DNA from: Glandiceps talaboti
Taxonomy: Eukaryota > Hemichordata > Enteropneusta > Spengelidae
DNA length: 64,000 bases
NCBI RefSeq assembly: GCF_964340395.1
Contig: NC_135554.1
Location: forward strand, 9,955,475 to 10,019,474
Direction of reading: 5' to 3'
The position numbers were made by a program, and so were the translations under genes. This document shows, piece after piece, positions 16,875 through 29,628 of the stretch. Every line of letters starts with the position of its first letter. Within the stretch, counting starts at the first letter, position 1. Under the pieces are notes generated by a model. It made no database searches. It was not told the origin of the DNA and worked only from the letters and a program-made list of their open reading frames with translations.

Positions 16875-19800
16875 ATGGGGGTGCAAAAAGTTGGAAACGA
16901 CTATCTCAACCAATCACAACCAGACAATAATGAAGGGTAGGTGTAATTACGTTATTTTTCAGTAGTCGCAGCAAAATAGTTATCGCGCCGGTCGGCCACA
17001 GTGCAGTGTACAAAACATTGATGATTGCTCAACCAGTTGCAAGAGCGCGATACGCATACTTATGCTCGCAGGACATCCATAGACAATTTTTATCATGTAG
17101 CAGTCACTTTTCCTCGTGATTTATCTTGCTTTTCTACTTGCCCAGCTAATCTCGGTGTCGTGCACGATAAGTTTTTTTTATGAAACCGTTTTGAAATACA
17201 ATATACCACAACAACACAGATGTTGACATCCCATAGCTTGATACTATGGCCATGGGCTCACCAATAGATGAAGATAGAAAGACCGTGCATGGAATATTTA
17301 TTTAACGTTTGTTCCATATAAATGATGCATGGAATAATACAGGTGCATATACCCAAAAACAAAATAACAGACTTACTGAATACATAAACAAAGCTTTACT
17401 GTACAGGCGTAAAAAAAAGTGTTGTCTTGGACCCATAAAGGTGGTGATACATACCTCCATGCTTTTTTGCTATGCTTGGAGAAAGTGGATTTCCATGAAT
17501 ATGACATTCTTCATATGGCAAACCTGAAGCAGGGAAGTTTCAACAGAAGTCTTTTACAATCTCCTAAAACAATTCCCTAAAATGCACAAATATAAAAATA
17601 CTTGTGACTACACCCCCCCCCCCCCTTTTTTTTCCCCAGGAACAAATCTTACTAAAGCTAGTGCTGACTATAAAGTAGTACATATGTTTTCTGTGATCAT
17701 GTGATAAGGACTCGGTTGAGTATGGAAACTTATTAAGTTTGAAATTTTTATTCAGAAGTACCAAGTTCAAGTTATCATATTCATTAATAGACATCATTAT
17801 GATAATATATTACACAGTTTACGGTTTAGTACTGTAGAAACTTTGTCTACACTTGAATCTGCTGGAATTAACTGACAAATATAAACTTAGACTGATGTTA
17901 GTAAAAATATATTCAATTGGGAACACAATTCTAAAATGTAATATCAATGGTGTTAAAACTAGTATTATATGTCTAGATATACATGTAAGGTTGAATCTGT
18001 AGAACATATCCAGGGGAAGTAGAAATGCAATTTACATAGTACATGTACCATCACAAGGTTGACACATGTGACATGCACCATAACATGGTGATCACATGAT
18101 AGCCAACTGATAGGTCACTGACCTCAGCCAATTATTGTTATGTAAATTAGGTGTGCTGTTAACTGTAAACTTAACTGTAAAATACATCATCAAAGATGAC
18201 ATTGACATTGGCATATGCAAATTAGGTTTCTTTCTTGAATCATACATTAAGTTATAATTTGACAATTATGGTTATGAGTCATTGCCTCAAAGATATTTAT
18301 ATTTGGTTTGAATGCAAATGAAAGCCAGTGTCTGTCTCAAGGTTGTTGAATCTCATTTAAGCAGACATGCTAATCTAATGGAAAGGCTATCTAATAAATG
18401 TGATAAAGGCAGTACATTACCTTGTAATCTGTGCCTTTCAATAGAAAAATCTAAGTATCTTGCTGTGGAGTGATTCGAGACTCAGTGAGTGTGATTACCA
18501 GAATTTTTAATTACATCATGTGTACATGACAGTTATTTCACAGCACTTTTCGTGCATGATATCAATATCTGGGTTTTTCAAGAGTGTTACTGTTACAAAA
18601 GTAATGCTCTTGTCTATTTTCTTAAAAGATTTCTTTGCAGCTGCTTTTAAGATTTATAATCAAATGTGATTTCCATAGAATGGTACATTAAATTCTTCAT
18701 AGCCTTGGATTGTTCTGCCAGCAATTATTTTAGGATATAACGTCAAAAATGACTGCATTCTGAAAGGAAGAGCTTGATCTGTCATTTGACAGTAATCTAT
18801 CCATCTGTTTCCGCTTGTAATTTGCTTTGTAATAAAAAGTAACTGAATTTCACTAGAAGGATTTTATATTACATAATCAAAGGCAATAATTTAGTAAGAC
18901 GAGTTTGTTGTTTTTCTTGATTTTTACTGCTGAACACAACAGAATTGTACACATGTAATGAAGGGGGCTTACTAGTTGAATTGATTCCAACACTTTACAT
19001 TCCTGCTGTAGTCAGCTGAAAACAACAACCTTATGTGTACGTGCCTTTGATGATAAAATATTTTGCATATATGTTACATGAAGTCTTCTGTCAAATGTTT
19101 CCTTGTTTATACTTCAAGTTCTTCTTTGTATAATGATATACTGCTGTGGAAAGACAGACACAGTGAAACTATTGTTGATATACTACTATGGAAAATCAAG
19201 CTGAAGGCAAAATAAGATAGACACAAACTAAGTAAAACTACTGTTGATACTACAGTACTATGGAAATCAAGCTATAGGCAAACTAAGACAATCTAATAGT
19301 ACTATTGTTGACATACTGCTATGGAAATCAAGCACAAACTGAAAATATTGTTGCATGTATTACTAGATAGATTACACAAGTGGGTGATAGCAGTAAGCAG
19401 TACCATGGTTACGTATATGTACATGTATATGTACCCATCCTGTGAAGTGTAATCAAGATTATGTAAACACAGATGAGTGACATTGAGTGTTTCACCACCT
19501 GAAGAAAACTTGCTAAGAGAGATGTCACTCTACTGTGAATGTGCATCCATTGTATGATATACACTTGTCACTAGTTGATATCGATGTGCTGCGATAATAA
19601 TTTTAGTTTGAGTCTATCTTAATTTGTCTGTAGTTTGATTTACATGGAACATGTTTTATTCACTAGATTGATAGAACATGATGTACAAGATGATGGACAA
19701 CATATTCCAAGGCCACCCAAGTCTCCTAGGAGCCGTAAACAACACACTCCCAAAGTACCATGCCCAGAGACCTTTATGAAAGGGAAGGGATACAAACATG

Positions 19801-22800
19801 CACGCAGATATCAGAACAGTGAGTTTGTTAGGTTATACTCAATTTAATTAACTGATTAATTTACTTAGAACAAATTAATTAGGTACATGTAATTTACCCT
19901 GAACAAATTAATGGGGTACTGGATGATTGCCCTGTTGATCTTTGTATCTGCTCTTTGGAGTCTTAAATATTCTGTGTACATCTAATGAATATTCATATGT
20001 GCTAAGACCCATGAGGCAATGGTGTATCAATGAAAGAACAAAATAGAGGTGAAACCGAGTTTCAATTTGGTGTTTCTTGGCAACCAAGTGAAAATTATCA
20101 TGTGATGTGAAATCATAAAATGATTCTCTGGAACCCAAAGTTTCTTGAGTGCAGCATTCTGCTTAAAGATATATTTCTGTTTAGTAGATGTCAAAATACA
20201 TGTAACATGAAAACTGTCACCAGACACCATGTTGAACTCATTTAATTACTGCATGTCAAAAGCTCAACATTCAGTATCAGAAATGAATACTCACTTCCTT
20301 GTAATAAATCAACACTGAATAAATGTATAAGAATATAGTACTGTCAAGCCTGTATGTTGAGTCAGATAACCAAGTCTCTTGGCTACAATTCCTTAACTGT
20401 AGCAAAACACTGCTCCATGGCTACCAGGGTACTATAAAGTGTTGACTGGTTTCAGATTATTCTGCTCTCTAATGATAGCCAAATTTTGTTACATTGGGAG
20501 TAAAAATGATAAAGACTGGCATTTCTTGTCAGTCACCACATAGTAAGGGATAGGGGAACGTCAAATATTGGTACATCACTAGAAATTTGTGTGTATCAGT
20601 CACGATTCTGTGGCTCATCAAATTGGCTTAGAGGACACACTGGTTTCAGAGGCTCTTGAAGAAATTCTCTTTAGCATGTATTAATAATGTATGCAATCCA
20701 TTTCACAGCGTGTTATCTATTAGATATGGTGGATTATGAGGAATTTGGTGAAGTGAACATCAATGATTTTATGGCATCTAACCAGACTGTGTTTGGTGAA
20801 CTCATGACAAATGAAGAAGGCATGAAGGTATGTTAATGGTACTGAATGTGTTTTGTAGACACACCATAAGAAGATGAAAGTTACAAGTTTCACACAATTT
20901 TCAAAGGTGCAGCGCCTATAAAACGTCTGTGCATGGTAGTTAGGAGTTCAGTTAAATGAAATACCATTATTATGGGTCATTGTCACCCCGTCACCAAACA
21001 AAGGAATTATGTTTGTCATGACAATGTAAGTTTTTATAAATAGACAGTCCATTACTATAGTATTATAATTAAAGATGTCATTCCCAATAGATAGTGTTAA
21101 TAGTTTAATGGCTGAGTTTATTCATTTCTCTCTCTGTATTTGCAAATAAAATTTGCTTAAAATGCCATTGTAAATATGTTTTTCCTCACAGTAAGAAATA
21201 TGTTTTCCATGGGTCAGATTTTATCATGCATGGTCCCCAACTACGAAAAATATGTCTCTCAATAGATAATGTTAATAGTTTAGCAGCTGTGTTTATTCAA
21301 TTGTGTCTGTGTATTTCCACATACACTGCTCTAAATACCACTGTATAAATATGTGATCCCTTCATAAAATTAAGAGAAATTATGTTTTCTATGGCTGGAT
21401 TTTTATTTTCTATGGTTCCCTTCTAAGGTACTATGGAAAATATAGCTCCCAATAGATTGCTAATATTTTGGGAGCTGAGTTTATTCAATCATGTCTGTGT
21501 ATTTGTAAATAAACTTTGTTCTAAATACCACTGTATAAATAAGCTAATCAAAGCTCAATTTATGACCTCATAAACTTAAAAGGAATGTTTACTATACACT
21601 GATCAATATGTTGTATGTTGATAATGATTATGTGTACTTAATTTGAAATTCACATTATTAGGGAAATACTACTGTAACAGTAAAACTACTCCTGTCAAGT
21701 AATAATGACATAATTTATGGGCCCTCATCCCATATGTATACTAATACATGTACAGCATTCTTTATTGTCTGTGTTATTAAAAATGAATTGGGGAATTTGT
21801 CTTTTTGGTTACTCAGGACTTGTAATTCCAAATTTATGTAAATAACAGTGCTTGTACAGTATGAAACAAATTATTACACACATTAAAAACAATGGTCATA
21901 AATCACCAAGTGCAGTGAGAGAATAAGTTCAGTGTCTACCATGATAGAGTACTAATAGTTCTACAGTCTTAGGTTGCTCAAAACTGTCTTCCGATTTGCT
22001 CTACACTTTACTTTGAACTTGAAGTATGTACATGTATATTAAAAAGTTATTGAGTTGATAAATCTCATTTTAATAAAAAAAATTGTCAGTTGTATGCACA
22101 CAGCTGTAAAATATGCTGGCACAGTATCAGCCATTGTTAGAAATACATCTGATCAATAATCTAAATAAAGTCGTAAAAACTGGTTCAGTTCACAAAATAG
22201 CTACATATTTGATATATTTATTGCATTGCCCAGCCTCTGGCCAATAGAAAACAAAAAAATACACAAACAGAAAAATGAAGGTTGCATAAACTTAGAAGTC
22301 TGATAATTAGATCAATTCACTTCGGAGTGTTTTAAAAAAAAATTTGAATTGTAATTTTTTAACAAATATTTTAATAATTGTAACTTTTAAGTGTTTCTCA
22401 TTGTGAAATTATTAAATACAAATTTATATAAGGATATCAGAAGTTTGAGTTTGTTTGTTTGTTCGTTCGTATCAGTCTTGTAAGCTTTAATATCGAAATT
22501 TGGTTTGACCAAGAATTCTATTGAAATTCTTGCAATGGCTGCTGCGGATGTTTATTTTAGAAAAGGGAATTACTTAGACTCTCTCACCAGTCCTCAGGAG
22601 TATCATTAAAAAGGCTGATTTGTATGTACCGATATCTAACGCATAATTGTACTCGAATGTCCTGGTACCGTGGCCCCTCATCGACTACTTAGGGCTAATC
22701 ATTACGTGTTACTGTGATGTCCCGGGACATCGCAGTAACACAGAATGTTGCAGTATTAAACACGTCATCAAATGATTAACCCTATGTAGTCGATGAGGGC

Positions 22801-25800
22801 CTGTGTGCCCTGTAAGCCAATTTGACGTGCCACTGACGCACACAATTTCTAGTGATGCACAAAAATTTGGTGTTCCCCTATCTCTTACAAGAAATAACAG
22901 TTTTTCTCATTTTGACTCACAACAAAATTTGGCTATCATTAGACTCGGGCACACTGAATTGAGGGCCCCAGTACAAGGCTATTCTAGTACAATTATTCGG
23001 TAGATATTGATACATACAAACAGCCTTTTTAATGATGTTCTCGAGGATTGGTGAGAGAGTCTAGGAACTACTAGTAGGACAAGAATATTTTAGAGTGTTT
23101 TCTGTGGAGTTGCTGTCATGTTGACAGATACACCTTGATTCTTTCTGTAATTGTGCGCCTCCTTTAATAAGCAGTACGTAATGCAAAATGCAAATGTTTA
23201 TGTACAAAATTAATTGCTATCAAATAATTTGATGCAAAGAAATATTATAATTCATGATTAAGTTTGATACATAATCTCGAACCATGGTTGATAAAATTGG
23301 CTAATAATCTGTGATGTGTGTTGTTTCTTTATCAAATTAATTATTATAATTTATAGTGGTCTATTCTGCAATTTTCTTGACTTTTGCTTTCATTGAATCA
23401 TTAACATTTTGGCATGTAGTAAGTCATGCTGTGTATAAATAACATTTAGTTCTCTGAGTTGAAATAGGGCAAGGTTACAGAAATTCATTATTACTGGATG
23501 CCTTGTCAATTTTGTAGTCAAACAATTCCTAATATAACATCTGTCACTTTATCTTCTTTTCTGTAGGACATTTATCACCAACTTGTAAGTTGTAACAGAT
23601 ACTGTTAAACTTTGTTGTTGCTCTGTCAAAAATGAGCAATAACAGGAGGGGCACTATGAGTGTCCTGATGATCTCCTGAGGGGCACCTTGTGTGTTCTGA
23701 TGACTTTGAGGGGCACCTTGTGTGCTCTGATGACCTCCTGAGGGGCACCCTGTGTGCCCTGATGATCCCCTTTTGTAAATTAATTGTAGATTTGGAATGA
23801 TTTAATTAATCATCCTGAAGAAGAACAGGAATGCTATCTAATGAGTCTTGAAGGAAAAGGAGAAGACTTGCCTAAAACTAATGATGAGAAACCACCAGAA
23901 AGTGATGATAAGGAACCTGCTGATAAACGAGCAGGTATGAATTTTCTTTCCTTTCAATGTAAAGGTTTGAATAACATTTTGCCTACTTTCACAGGTTTCA
24001 ACATGTTTACAGACAGAAATAAGAGTGTACGGTTAGCATTATTTGTACGTGATGAGAAAATACTCTTGAGATAGTATTTTATGTTTTGTGTCTGAGGATG
24101 ATCGATTTATTTATTGTTTGTTTGAAAACGAATCAGAAAGAGCCTTGTTGGGGATATTTTAATGGTTTGAAATATGTGTAATTTTTTTTTACTTCTTTGT
24201 CTTGACCAGATTGATATAATATATGGCAAAATTATATTATTTCCCATACTAAATGTTTATTTATAATACTAGTATACAACTTATAAAGACAGAAAAATGT
24301 TTCTGATGAACAGTCCCTGTAATGTTTTCTAATGTTTTGATTATAAAAATGGACTTACTCGAGAGTACCGAGACAATCCTGGTCAGTGTAAGTTTGTAAT
24401 TATTAAGTACTTTTTCACTTACAGAGCACCCTGCTTTTACTCCAGATCAGTGTTTCAGGAGAATCAGTGGTAAACTGAAGGCTTTACTTCATAGGAGACA
24501 TCTTCCAAAGGTTTGTACTAACTTCAAATGAATCTTTCTGTACACAAGCATCAGGTGCCCATGCTAGATAAAAACTACTGAACAAGTTAAACAGTGTTTA
24601 TCTCAATAAAAGAGAAGAAAGAGTGCAGTGGTATTCATAGAACATTTTACAAACGAGCTCGAGCTCGACACTTTTCATGAGCTGGCTGAGGTGCCGAAAT
24701 TAGCTGAAGCACAGGGGATTAAGGGGGCAAGTATTTTCGCAACTTTTCTAGCCAGTGTGCATAATATTTAGAGGTATGAATGCAATTTCATTTTCTTTTA
24801 TGGCAAAACAAACATAATAAATGAAAAAAATTATCAACCTTTGCATGTACACTTTAAGTGTACAGGGCTAGGAATATACATGGTTGTATCCAGTACAAAT
24901 ACTGTAAGTTTTAAGAGTTTCAATGTTTCCAGGCTCCCAATTATTAATTTCAAAATAATGCTCTGTATATTAACTTACATATTAATAACCATTATTACAG
25001 GGTACTTTGGAAATGTTGGAGGAGGACGTGTTGTATTGGTTCAGTATGTGTCCTGACTCTGTATATGTAACCTTACTGCCAAGTAGTTATGATAGATTAC
25101 TTCTACATGCTGTCTGTCAGTATCTGGACCTGTACTCTATGAGTAAGTAAACACATTTATTTAACAATTTTAACTTCTAAAGAGAAGTATTTATGATCCA
25201 AGCAATCTGTCAGTACCTGTATCTCTGCTAGATGAGTTAATAAAACACCAACAAACAACAACCATAGACTACCTAATAATGGGTTAAGTGAATATATCTG
25301 TATCTGTACTCCATGTGCAAGTAAAACATCAACAAAAGAATCACATTAGACTATCCCATGTAGTGAAATGAATCTTGGATTTGAGGAAAAGTGAAAGGGC
25401 AATGTGTATATGAAAGTATGTTTCTTGAGATTTTGTTGTGGCATGTATAATGTATTTGCTGACAAACGTATTATTGATTATCAACTACATCACTTGAGTT
25501 GTCATAAGATTAAAATGATCCAGGTGAAGATTTCCTTTCATGAACTTTGGTGAGGAAAAGAATTTGTGGTTCTAAGTTAGATCATCATTCGGGGTAGATT
25601 GACCATATATTTGATTCCCATGGGTACGTATGTAGCTGTAAACATTTTCAGTGCAAGGTAATTTCCTTATTTTATTTTTACAATCCTAAAGGTGCACATT
25701 TTAAAATTTGCTTTGTTTTAGGTGATGAATGTGAAGGAATTCGTCACACCGAGGTCGTCAACAAACAGATGGAATTCCTACCTCCTGAAGTGAGACTCTC

Positions 25801-25828
25801 CCAGTATCTTGAACGCTTCAACTGGTGA
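16875..25828 (+). CDS. R3HDM4: R3H domain-containing protein 4-like
   Basis: Eight exons: 16875-16936, 19667-19818, 20709-20827, 23567-23584, 23790-23934, 24425-24510, 25001-25142, 25722-25828. Phases agree and give 276 residues (human about 268). Blocks shared with vertebrate R3HDM4: SRKQH, NTCYLLDMVD (human NTQYLL), WNDLINHPEEEQE, a CFRRISGKLKALL segment, the R3H core RLLLHAVCQYLDL with the Arg-x3-His signature, and the C-terminal FLPPEVRLSQYLE. The R3H fold binds single-stranded nucleic acid; the protein's role is poorly known. For exon 3 I chose the acceptor at 20709, not the in-frame one at 20724, because the extra five codons match the family. Exon 4 is an 18-nt microexon. The intron after exon 7 carries degenerate copies of that exon's end. 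Confidence 0.92.
17619..17631. repeat. Poly-C/poly-T run in R3HDM4 intron 1
   Basis: A C homopolymer followed by T. The 2.7-kb intron 1 otherwise holds no recognised gene; ORFs at 17309-18007 look like chance. Confidence 0.6.
19139..19355. repeat. Degenerate tandem repeat, about 65 bp, about 4 copies
   Basis: Repeats of ACTATTGTTGAYATACTRCT-like blocks followed by ATGGAAATCAAGC, in R3HDM4 intron 1. It overlaps the left end of the MITE at 19213-19622. Confidence 0.6.
19213..19622. mobile_element. MITE, TIR family TTAAGATAGACACAAACTAA, copy 2
   Basis: The left end AAGATAGACACAAACTAA pairs with the right end TTAGTTTGAGTCTATCTTAA. It ends 44 bp before R3HDM4 exon 2. Confidence 0.5.
21078..21550. 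repeat. About 180-bp degenerate tandem repeat, 3 copies
   Basis: Starts near 21078, 21253 and 21441, each with CAATAGAT..GTTAATA, a GCTGAGTTTATTCA-like block and AAATACCACTGTATAAATA. Located in R3HDM4 intron 3. Confidence 0.65.
22576..23062. mobile_element. MITE with TIR AGACTCTCTCAC (487 bp), with nested hairpin
   Basis: The left terminus AGACTCTCTCACCAGTCCTC and right terminus GAGGATTGGTGAGAGAGTCT are inverted, and the similarity runs about 60 bp. Inside is a second palindrome, CATCGACTAC...GTAGTCGATG, around TGATGTCCCGGGACATCGCA. It lies in R3HDM4 intron 3. A short relative is at 26113-26363. Confidence 0.75.
23646..23768. repeat. Minisatellite next to R3HDM4 microexon, about 4 copies of 30-45 bp
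   Basis: Units of GAGGGGCACC(T/C)TGTGTG followed by TCTGATGA. The array lies in the 205-bp intron between the microexon 23567-23584 and exon 23790-23934. Confidence 0.8.
25180..25340 (+). repeat. Degenerate copies of R3HDM4 exon 7 end and donor
   Basis: The exon end TCTGTCAGTATCTGGACCTG...ATGAGTAAGTAAACA is echoed at about 25206 (TCTGTCAGTACCTGTATCTC...GATGAGTTAATAAAACA) and at about 25296 (ATCTGTATCTGTACTCCATG...CAAGTAAAACATC). The similarity is by eye. Confidence 0.45.
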
Positions 25829-26112
25829 CACACCTTGTGAGCTGTCTGATAATAATCAACATTTAATTTATTGAAGTGTAAATGTACTGAAATAATAGTT
25901 TATCAATGTATGTAATACAAAGTGTTGAATATTGTCCATGACTGTAGTGTTAGTCTTCCAAAAACTTTCTGAAGTGGATCTATTTTAATCGGAATGAAAG
26001 AAGTATTGGAGTTTTGTAAAATGTAGTTGGCCTTTAAAATGTTCTATGTTTAGTACTTTTAGTGATTGCACTGTTTGTGACATGGTTATAACTTATTGTC
26101 ATTACTGAGATC

Positions 26113-26363
26113 AGACTCTCTCACAGTCCTTGGGAGCGTCACTTGCAGAAAGGGCTGTTTTGTATGTACCGATATCTGCTGCATAATTTATACTTGAATA
26201 TCCTTGTACTGTCTGCCCTCATCGACTACATAGGGCTAACCATTCATTGATTATGCAGTAGATATCGGTACATATATACATACATACATACATACATACA
26301 TACATACATACATACAAAACAGTCCTTTCTGTTAGCAACGCTCCACAGGCTGTGAGAGAGTCT
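26113..26363. mobile_element. MITE with TIR AGACTCTCTCAC, short copy (251 bp)
   Basis: Ends AGACTCTCTCACAGTCCTTG and GGCTGTGAGAGAGTCT are inverted. Internal GTACCGATATCTGC and GCAGATATCGGTAC-like blocks also pair. A (CATA)n run at about 26277-26315 sits in the right arm. It lies just past the R3HDM4 stop, probably in its 3' UTR. Confidence 0.75.
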
Positions 26364-28090
26364 GTACTGATATGTGTTTGTTCATTTTTTCTACCGTGAT
26401 GTAGAAGATGGGAAACTGCAGTAAATCAAGAAGAGCAACAAATCTTTCTCACAAATATATTTTAGTTCGTAGCAGTGTATGTATTTGTGAAATTTGTAGA
26501 CATACATATACTGCTGATGTACAAGAAGGGTCAATATTTGAGAGATGTTAATATACAAGGTACATTAGAATAGTGCTCAAATTTAACCTGTACACGGTAA
26601 ACAGATTCAGCCAAGTGAAAAGTGAACTGTTTTAGCTACAATTTTGTATTGATTTCCAGTGGTCTAACAGACTACCAGTAACCACTTTATAAGTTTGGTA
26701 GTCTATACCTGATATTTAGTAATCTACATGTATTCAGTCTGGACAACAGCTGACTTCAATCCTGTAGAAGATGTTGATACTGCACATCGAGGTATTCCTC
26801 CAACTTGATACTGTATATCTGACATAACACAGCTCCAGATATTCAGCCAACATCTTGTCAATCAATGAATATTCTAGTTTTTACTTCTCAAGGTCAGTTT
26901 ATTCCGATATAAAAAATACTCGTATATTTTTGTGAAGTAGTCACCAGAGATATCAATATTTTCACCTTGTTGAGCTTACTTCTGTACCGTTATCACCAAC
27001 TACAACATCTTGCAGTATTTTACTGTTTAGCAATTTTTGTGAATTTTAAACATATTTTATCAACAGTGTTATGTGTTCTGTCCACAGTTAAAAATACTGT
27101 GATATGCCGACAGAATTTTGAGGGCATTGCCACATATCCAAATCTGAAATATTTAACATACAAACATGTTTTTTATAGTTGATAATGTTTTGTCTGTTAC
27201 ATCGCATGAAATGTATAGACTAAGCCAACACTTGCATTGTAAACATATATGTACTTGTATAACACCTTATATATTCATAAATAGTTGTTAAAGTGTCAGA
27301 AATTGTGCTGTCCTTTTTGTGACATTCACATGTTCAAAATATGGATTGAAGTTCGTAAATTATCATAAAAATATTTGTGAACTTGTTTGCGTCGTGTGAA
27401 AGTGTTATTTTGTCAGGTATATACCATGTATACATGTACGGATATGATTTGATAAAACTATATCTACTATGTGTACTATATGTTTTATGTTAAATGGATT
27501 GAATATGTTAAGAATATAACATTATATGTGTTAATCCTCTTTCTCCTACAGCCTTGAGGTATTTGTTTGTACACAAGTAGTTAGTACTAGTTGGGCAAAA
27601 CAGGATTGAATATTGTCAATGTATATCTTGTGTCATGTAGACTCTAGTCTGCAGTTTGCTGCATTGTACAATCATGTACATTGTATACTGAATACATTTA
27701 TAGTATGATGTTGAAGGTACATGTCCATACCAACATTCTTTATATTAATGAGGCAGGGTAGATAACTAATTTTCATATTGGTTGTTGAGACTATATTTTT
27801 TTGAAAAATGGTCATATTTCCATAAATACTGATGAAACCTTTCCAGTAATCCTGCAAGGTGTACTTCTGAAAAAAACTGACAAGGAATTTCCACTCTGAA
27901 AGTCAGAAGGATATTCCAGTGAATTGTCATAAATCTACATGGTAATTCTACCTCACTATTCCGTAGGTACTATGGATCATAGAGAGTAATTGAAACAACA
28001 TTTCTACTACAGTAATCAAATGTCTTGAACAGTTTGCCCTCTAATGATAGCCATATTTTGTTGTTCACAGAATCACAGAATCTACCAGTT

Positions 28091-28164
28091 GACACATTAG
28101 CTCAGCTGGTTAGAGCATTCTGACTAGTGTTTAGGGGATGTGGGTTCAATTCCTACATGTGTCA
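28091..28164 (+). tRNA. tRNA-like sequence, Thr(AGT)-type, possibly pseudogene or SINE head
   Basis: The 7-bp acceptor stem is perfect (GACACAT/ATGTGTC) with discriminator A. The A box TAGCTCAGCTGG fits the consensus exactly, and the B box GGTTCAATTCC differs at one position. The T arm pairs (GTGGG/CCTAC with one G-T). The anticodon arm only folds with one extra base after the D arm, giving loop CTAGTGT and anticodon AGT. No CCA. The odd anticodon arm argues for a degenerate or repeat-derived copy. Confidence 0.5.
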
Positions 28165-28964
28165 CTTTTCTTTCCTCATTTATAACAAATTCATATGATC
28201 AATATTTTTATCTAACCTCTCTCTTCTGATATTGATAACCATTTGAATGTACATCTCTATCTAGACAATATAGTTGTCTCTCCAGGGCTATGTCAGACAA
28301 CATGCTTGAAGTGTAGCTAAACAAGCTACTCATTTGCATGACAAAACAATCCATATGCAAATTAACCACACTGCCTGGGGAGAACACTGACTAATACAAA
28401 TACAGTTCATTGTGATACATAATCGTGAGTTCTTGTTCTCAGGGTATAATACCATGGTACAAACATTGTCAACAGTTTTTAGGTTTGCTGTACAATTATT
28501 AATTGTAAATCTTAATAAATGGGACGGAGATACCCAAATATATATCTATGTCTTGTGTGACTCTTTTTAACTTCTATATAATGTATAATGCTGTTGATGC
28601 AGAGATACCAGTATATCTAAATACTTCTCACAGGGTGCATACACTCCTAAATTCCTGTAGTAAGTCCTGCTATTTATTGCACTTCTTTTTTAAAAACCCT
28701 TCAAATAGAACTTTCTCGATTAGACACAAATTTCATAAGCTTTCTAGCAAGCACCTTTCTATTTTAATATAGTAGTGTTTTGGTGAGAGGTACTACCAAA
28801 TATTTAGGGAATATGGCATAACTTCGTGAACAATGAACAGTGATTTAACATTTGTGCAACTCATGGAATTCAAGTGACATGAAGTGATTGGACTCGTACC
28901 TTGACAAGCAGCCTTTTTGCTAAGTTATGCAAATGATCTTGGTGAGATGTACAACAAAGTAAAA

Positions 28965-29205
28965 TAAAATTGGGAAAATTATTAAGTCTTGCGAGAAATA
29001 GTGGATGTGGAAACTGACGACTGGCTGTACATCTGATGGGAAGAAACCAATGACACAGAGACCATATGGAAAACAACAGAAAACATTACTACCTGAACTA
29101 GACACTTGCATATGAAAAAAAAAGATACAAAATCTACCTACACCACCTATTCTAAAATCATGCGTTATCCGAACCCTACAATTTTTATATTTTTTTAAAG
29201 GTCCA
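28965..29205 (+). mobile_element. MITE, TAAGGCC-terminus family, truncated copy
   Basis: Shares the internal blocks GCGAGAAATAGTGGATG, GGCTGTACATCTGATGGGAA and CAGAGACCAT.TGGAAAACAA with the copies at 30400 and 48380, and ends near AATTTTTATATTTTTTTAAA. The left terminus is lost or unclear. Confidence 0.55.
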
Positions 29206-29239
29206 AATGATGGTAATCAGTTTTTAGACAGGATAGTTC

Positions 29240-29345
29240 ATTAAAAATATAGACCCTTGTTTCCCAAGAAATCCAGTGAGGGCCATCCCTCATGGGTTTA
29301 ATGCTAGTGCAGTAGGAAACTTGAATGCCTAGGGAGAACCTGCAT
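29240..29345 (-). repeat. SINE-like dispersed repeat, reverse copy
   Basis: The reverse complement carries GAGGGATGGCCCTCACTGGA and TTCTTGGGAAACAAG, as at 1365-1530. Confidence 0.5.
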
Positions 29346-29563
29346 TGTTCAGTATAGTCAAACTGAATGACATTTCTTTAATGGGCTGCGAGATATGTTG
29401 TGTTGTTCAGCCTATAGTACCAAATCTAAGCAAACAGACCAGGGCTTGAATCCTGGCCACAATGGTAAGAGGCAAGTTGTTTAAGTTAACCACTAGGCCG
29501 CTGACAACCCACTCTATTAGCTATGACCCACACTCACACAACACAATTCATCTCTTTCTTAGT

Positions 29564-29628
29564 CTGTAAGGTAAGCCATGACAGGGCGCCCTCACACATT
29601 GGTCAACCCTAGGAGGTCGATGAGGGCT
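29564..29628. repeat. Partial hairpin element CTGTAAGRTACG family
   Basis: CTGTAAGGTAAGCCATGACA followed by GGCGCCCTCACACATTGG resembles one arm of the elements at 4618 and 6765. Confidence 0.4.

Noticed and set aside
20724-20827. Alternative acceptor at 20724 for R3HDM4 exon 3
   Set aside because: It is in frame, but the upstream acceptor at 20709 adds TCYLL, which matches the vertebrate protein better. It may be a minor isoform.
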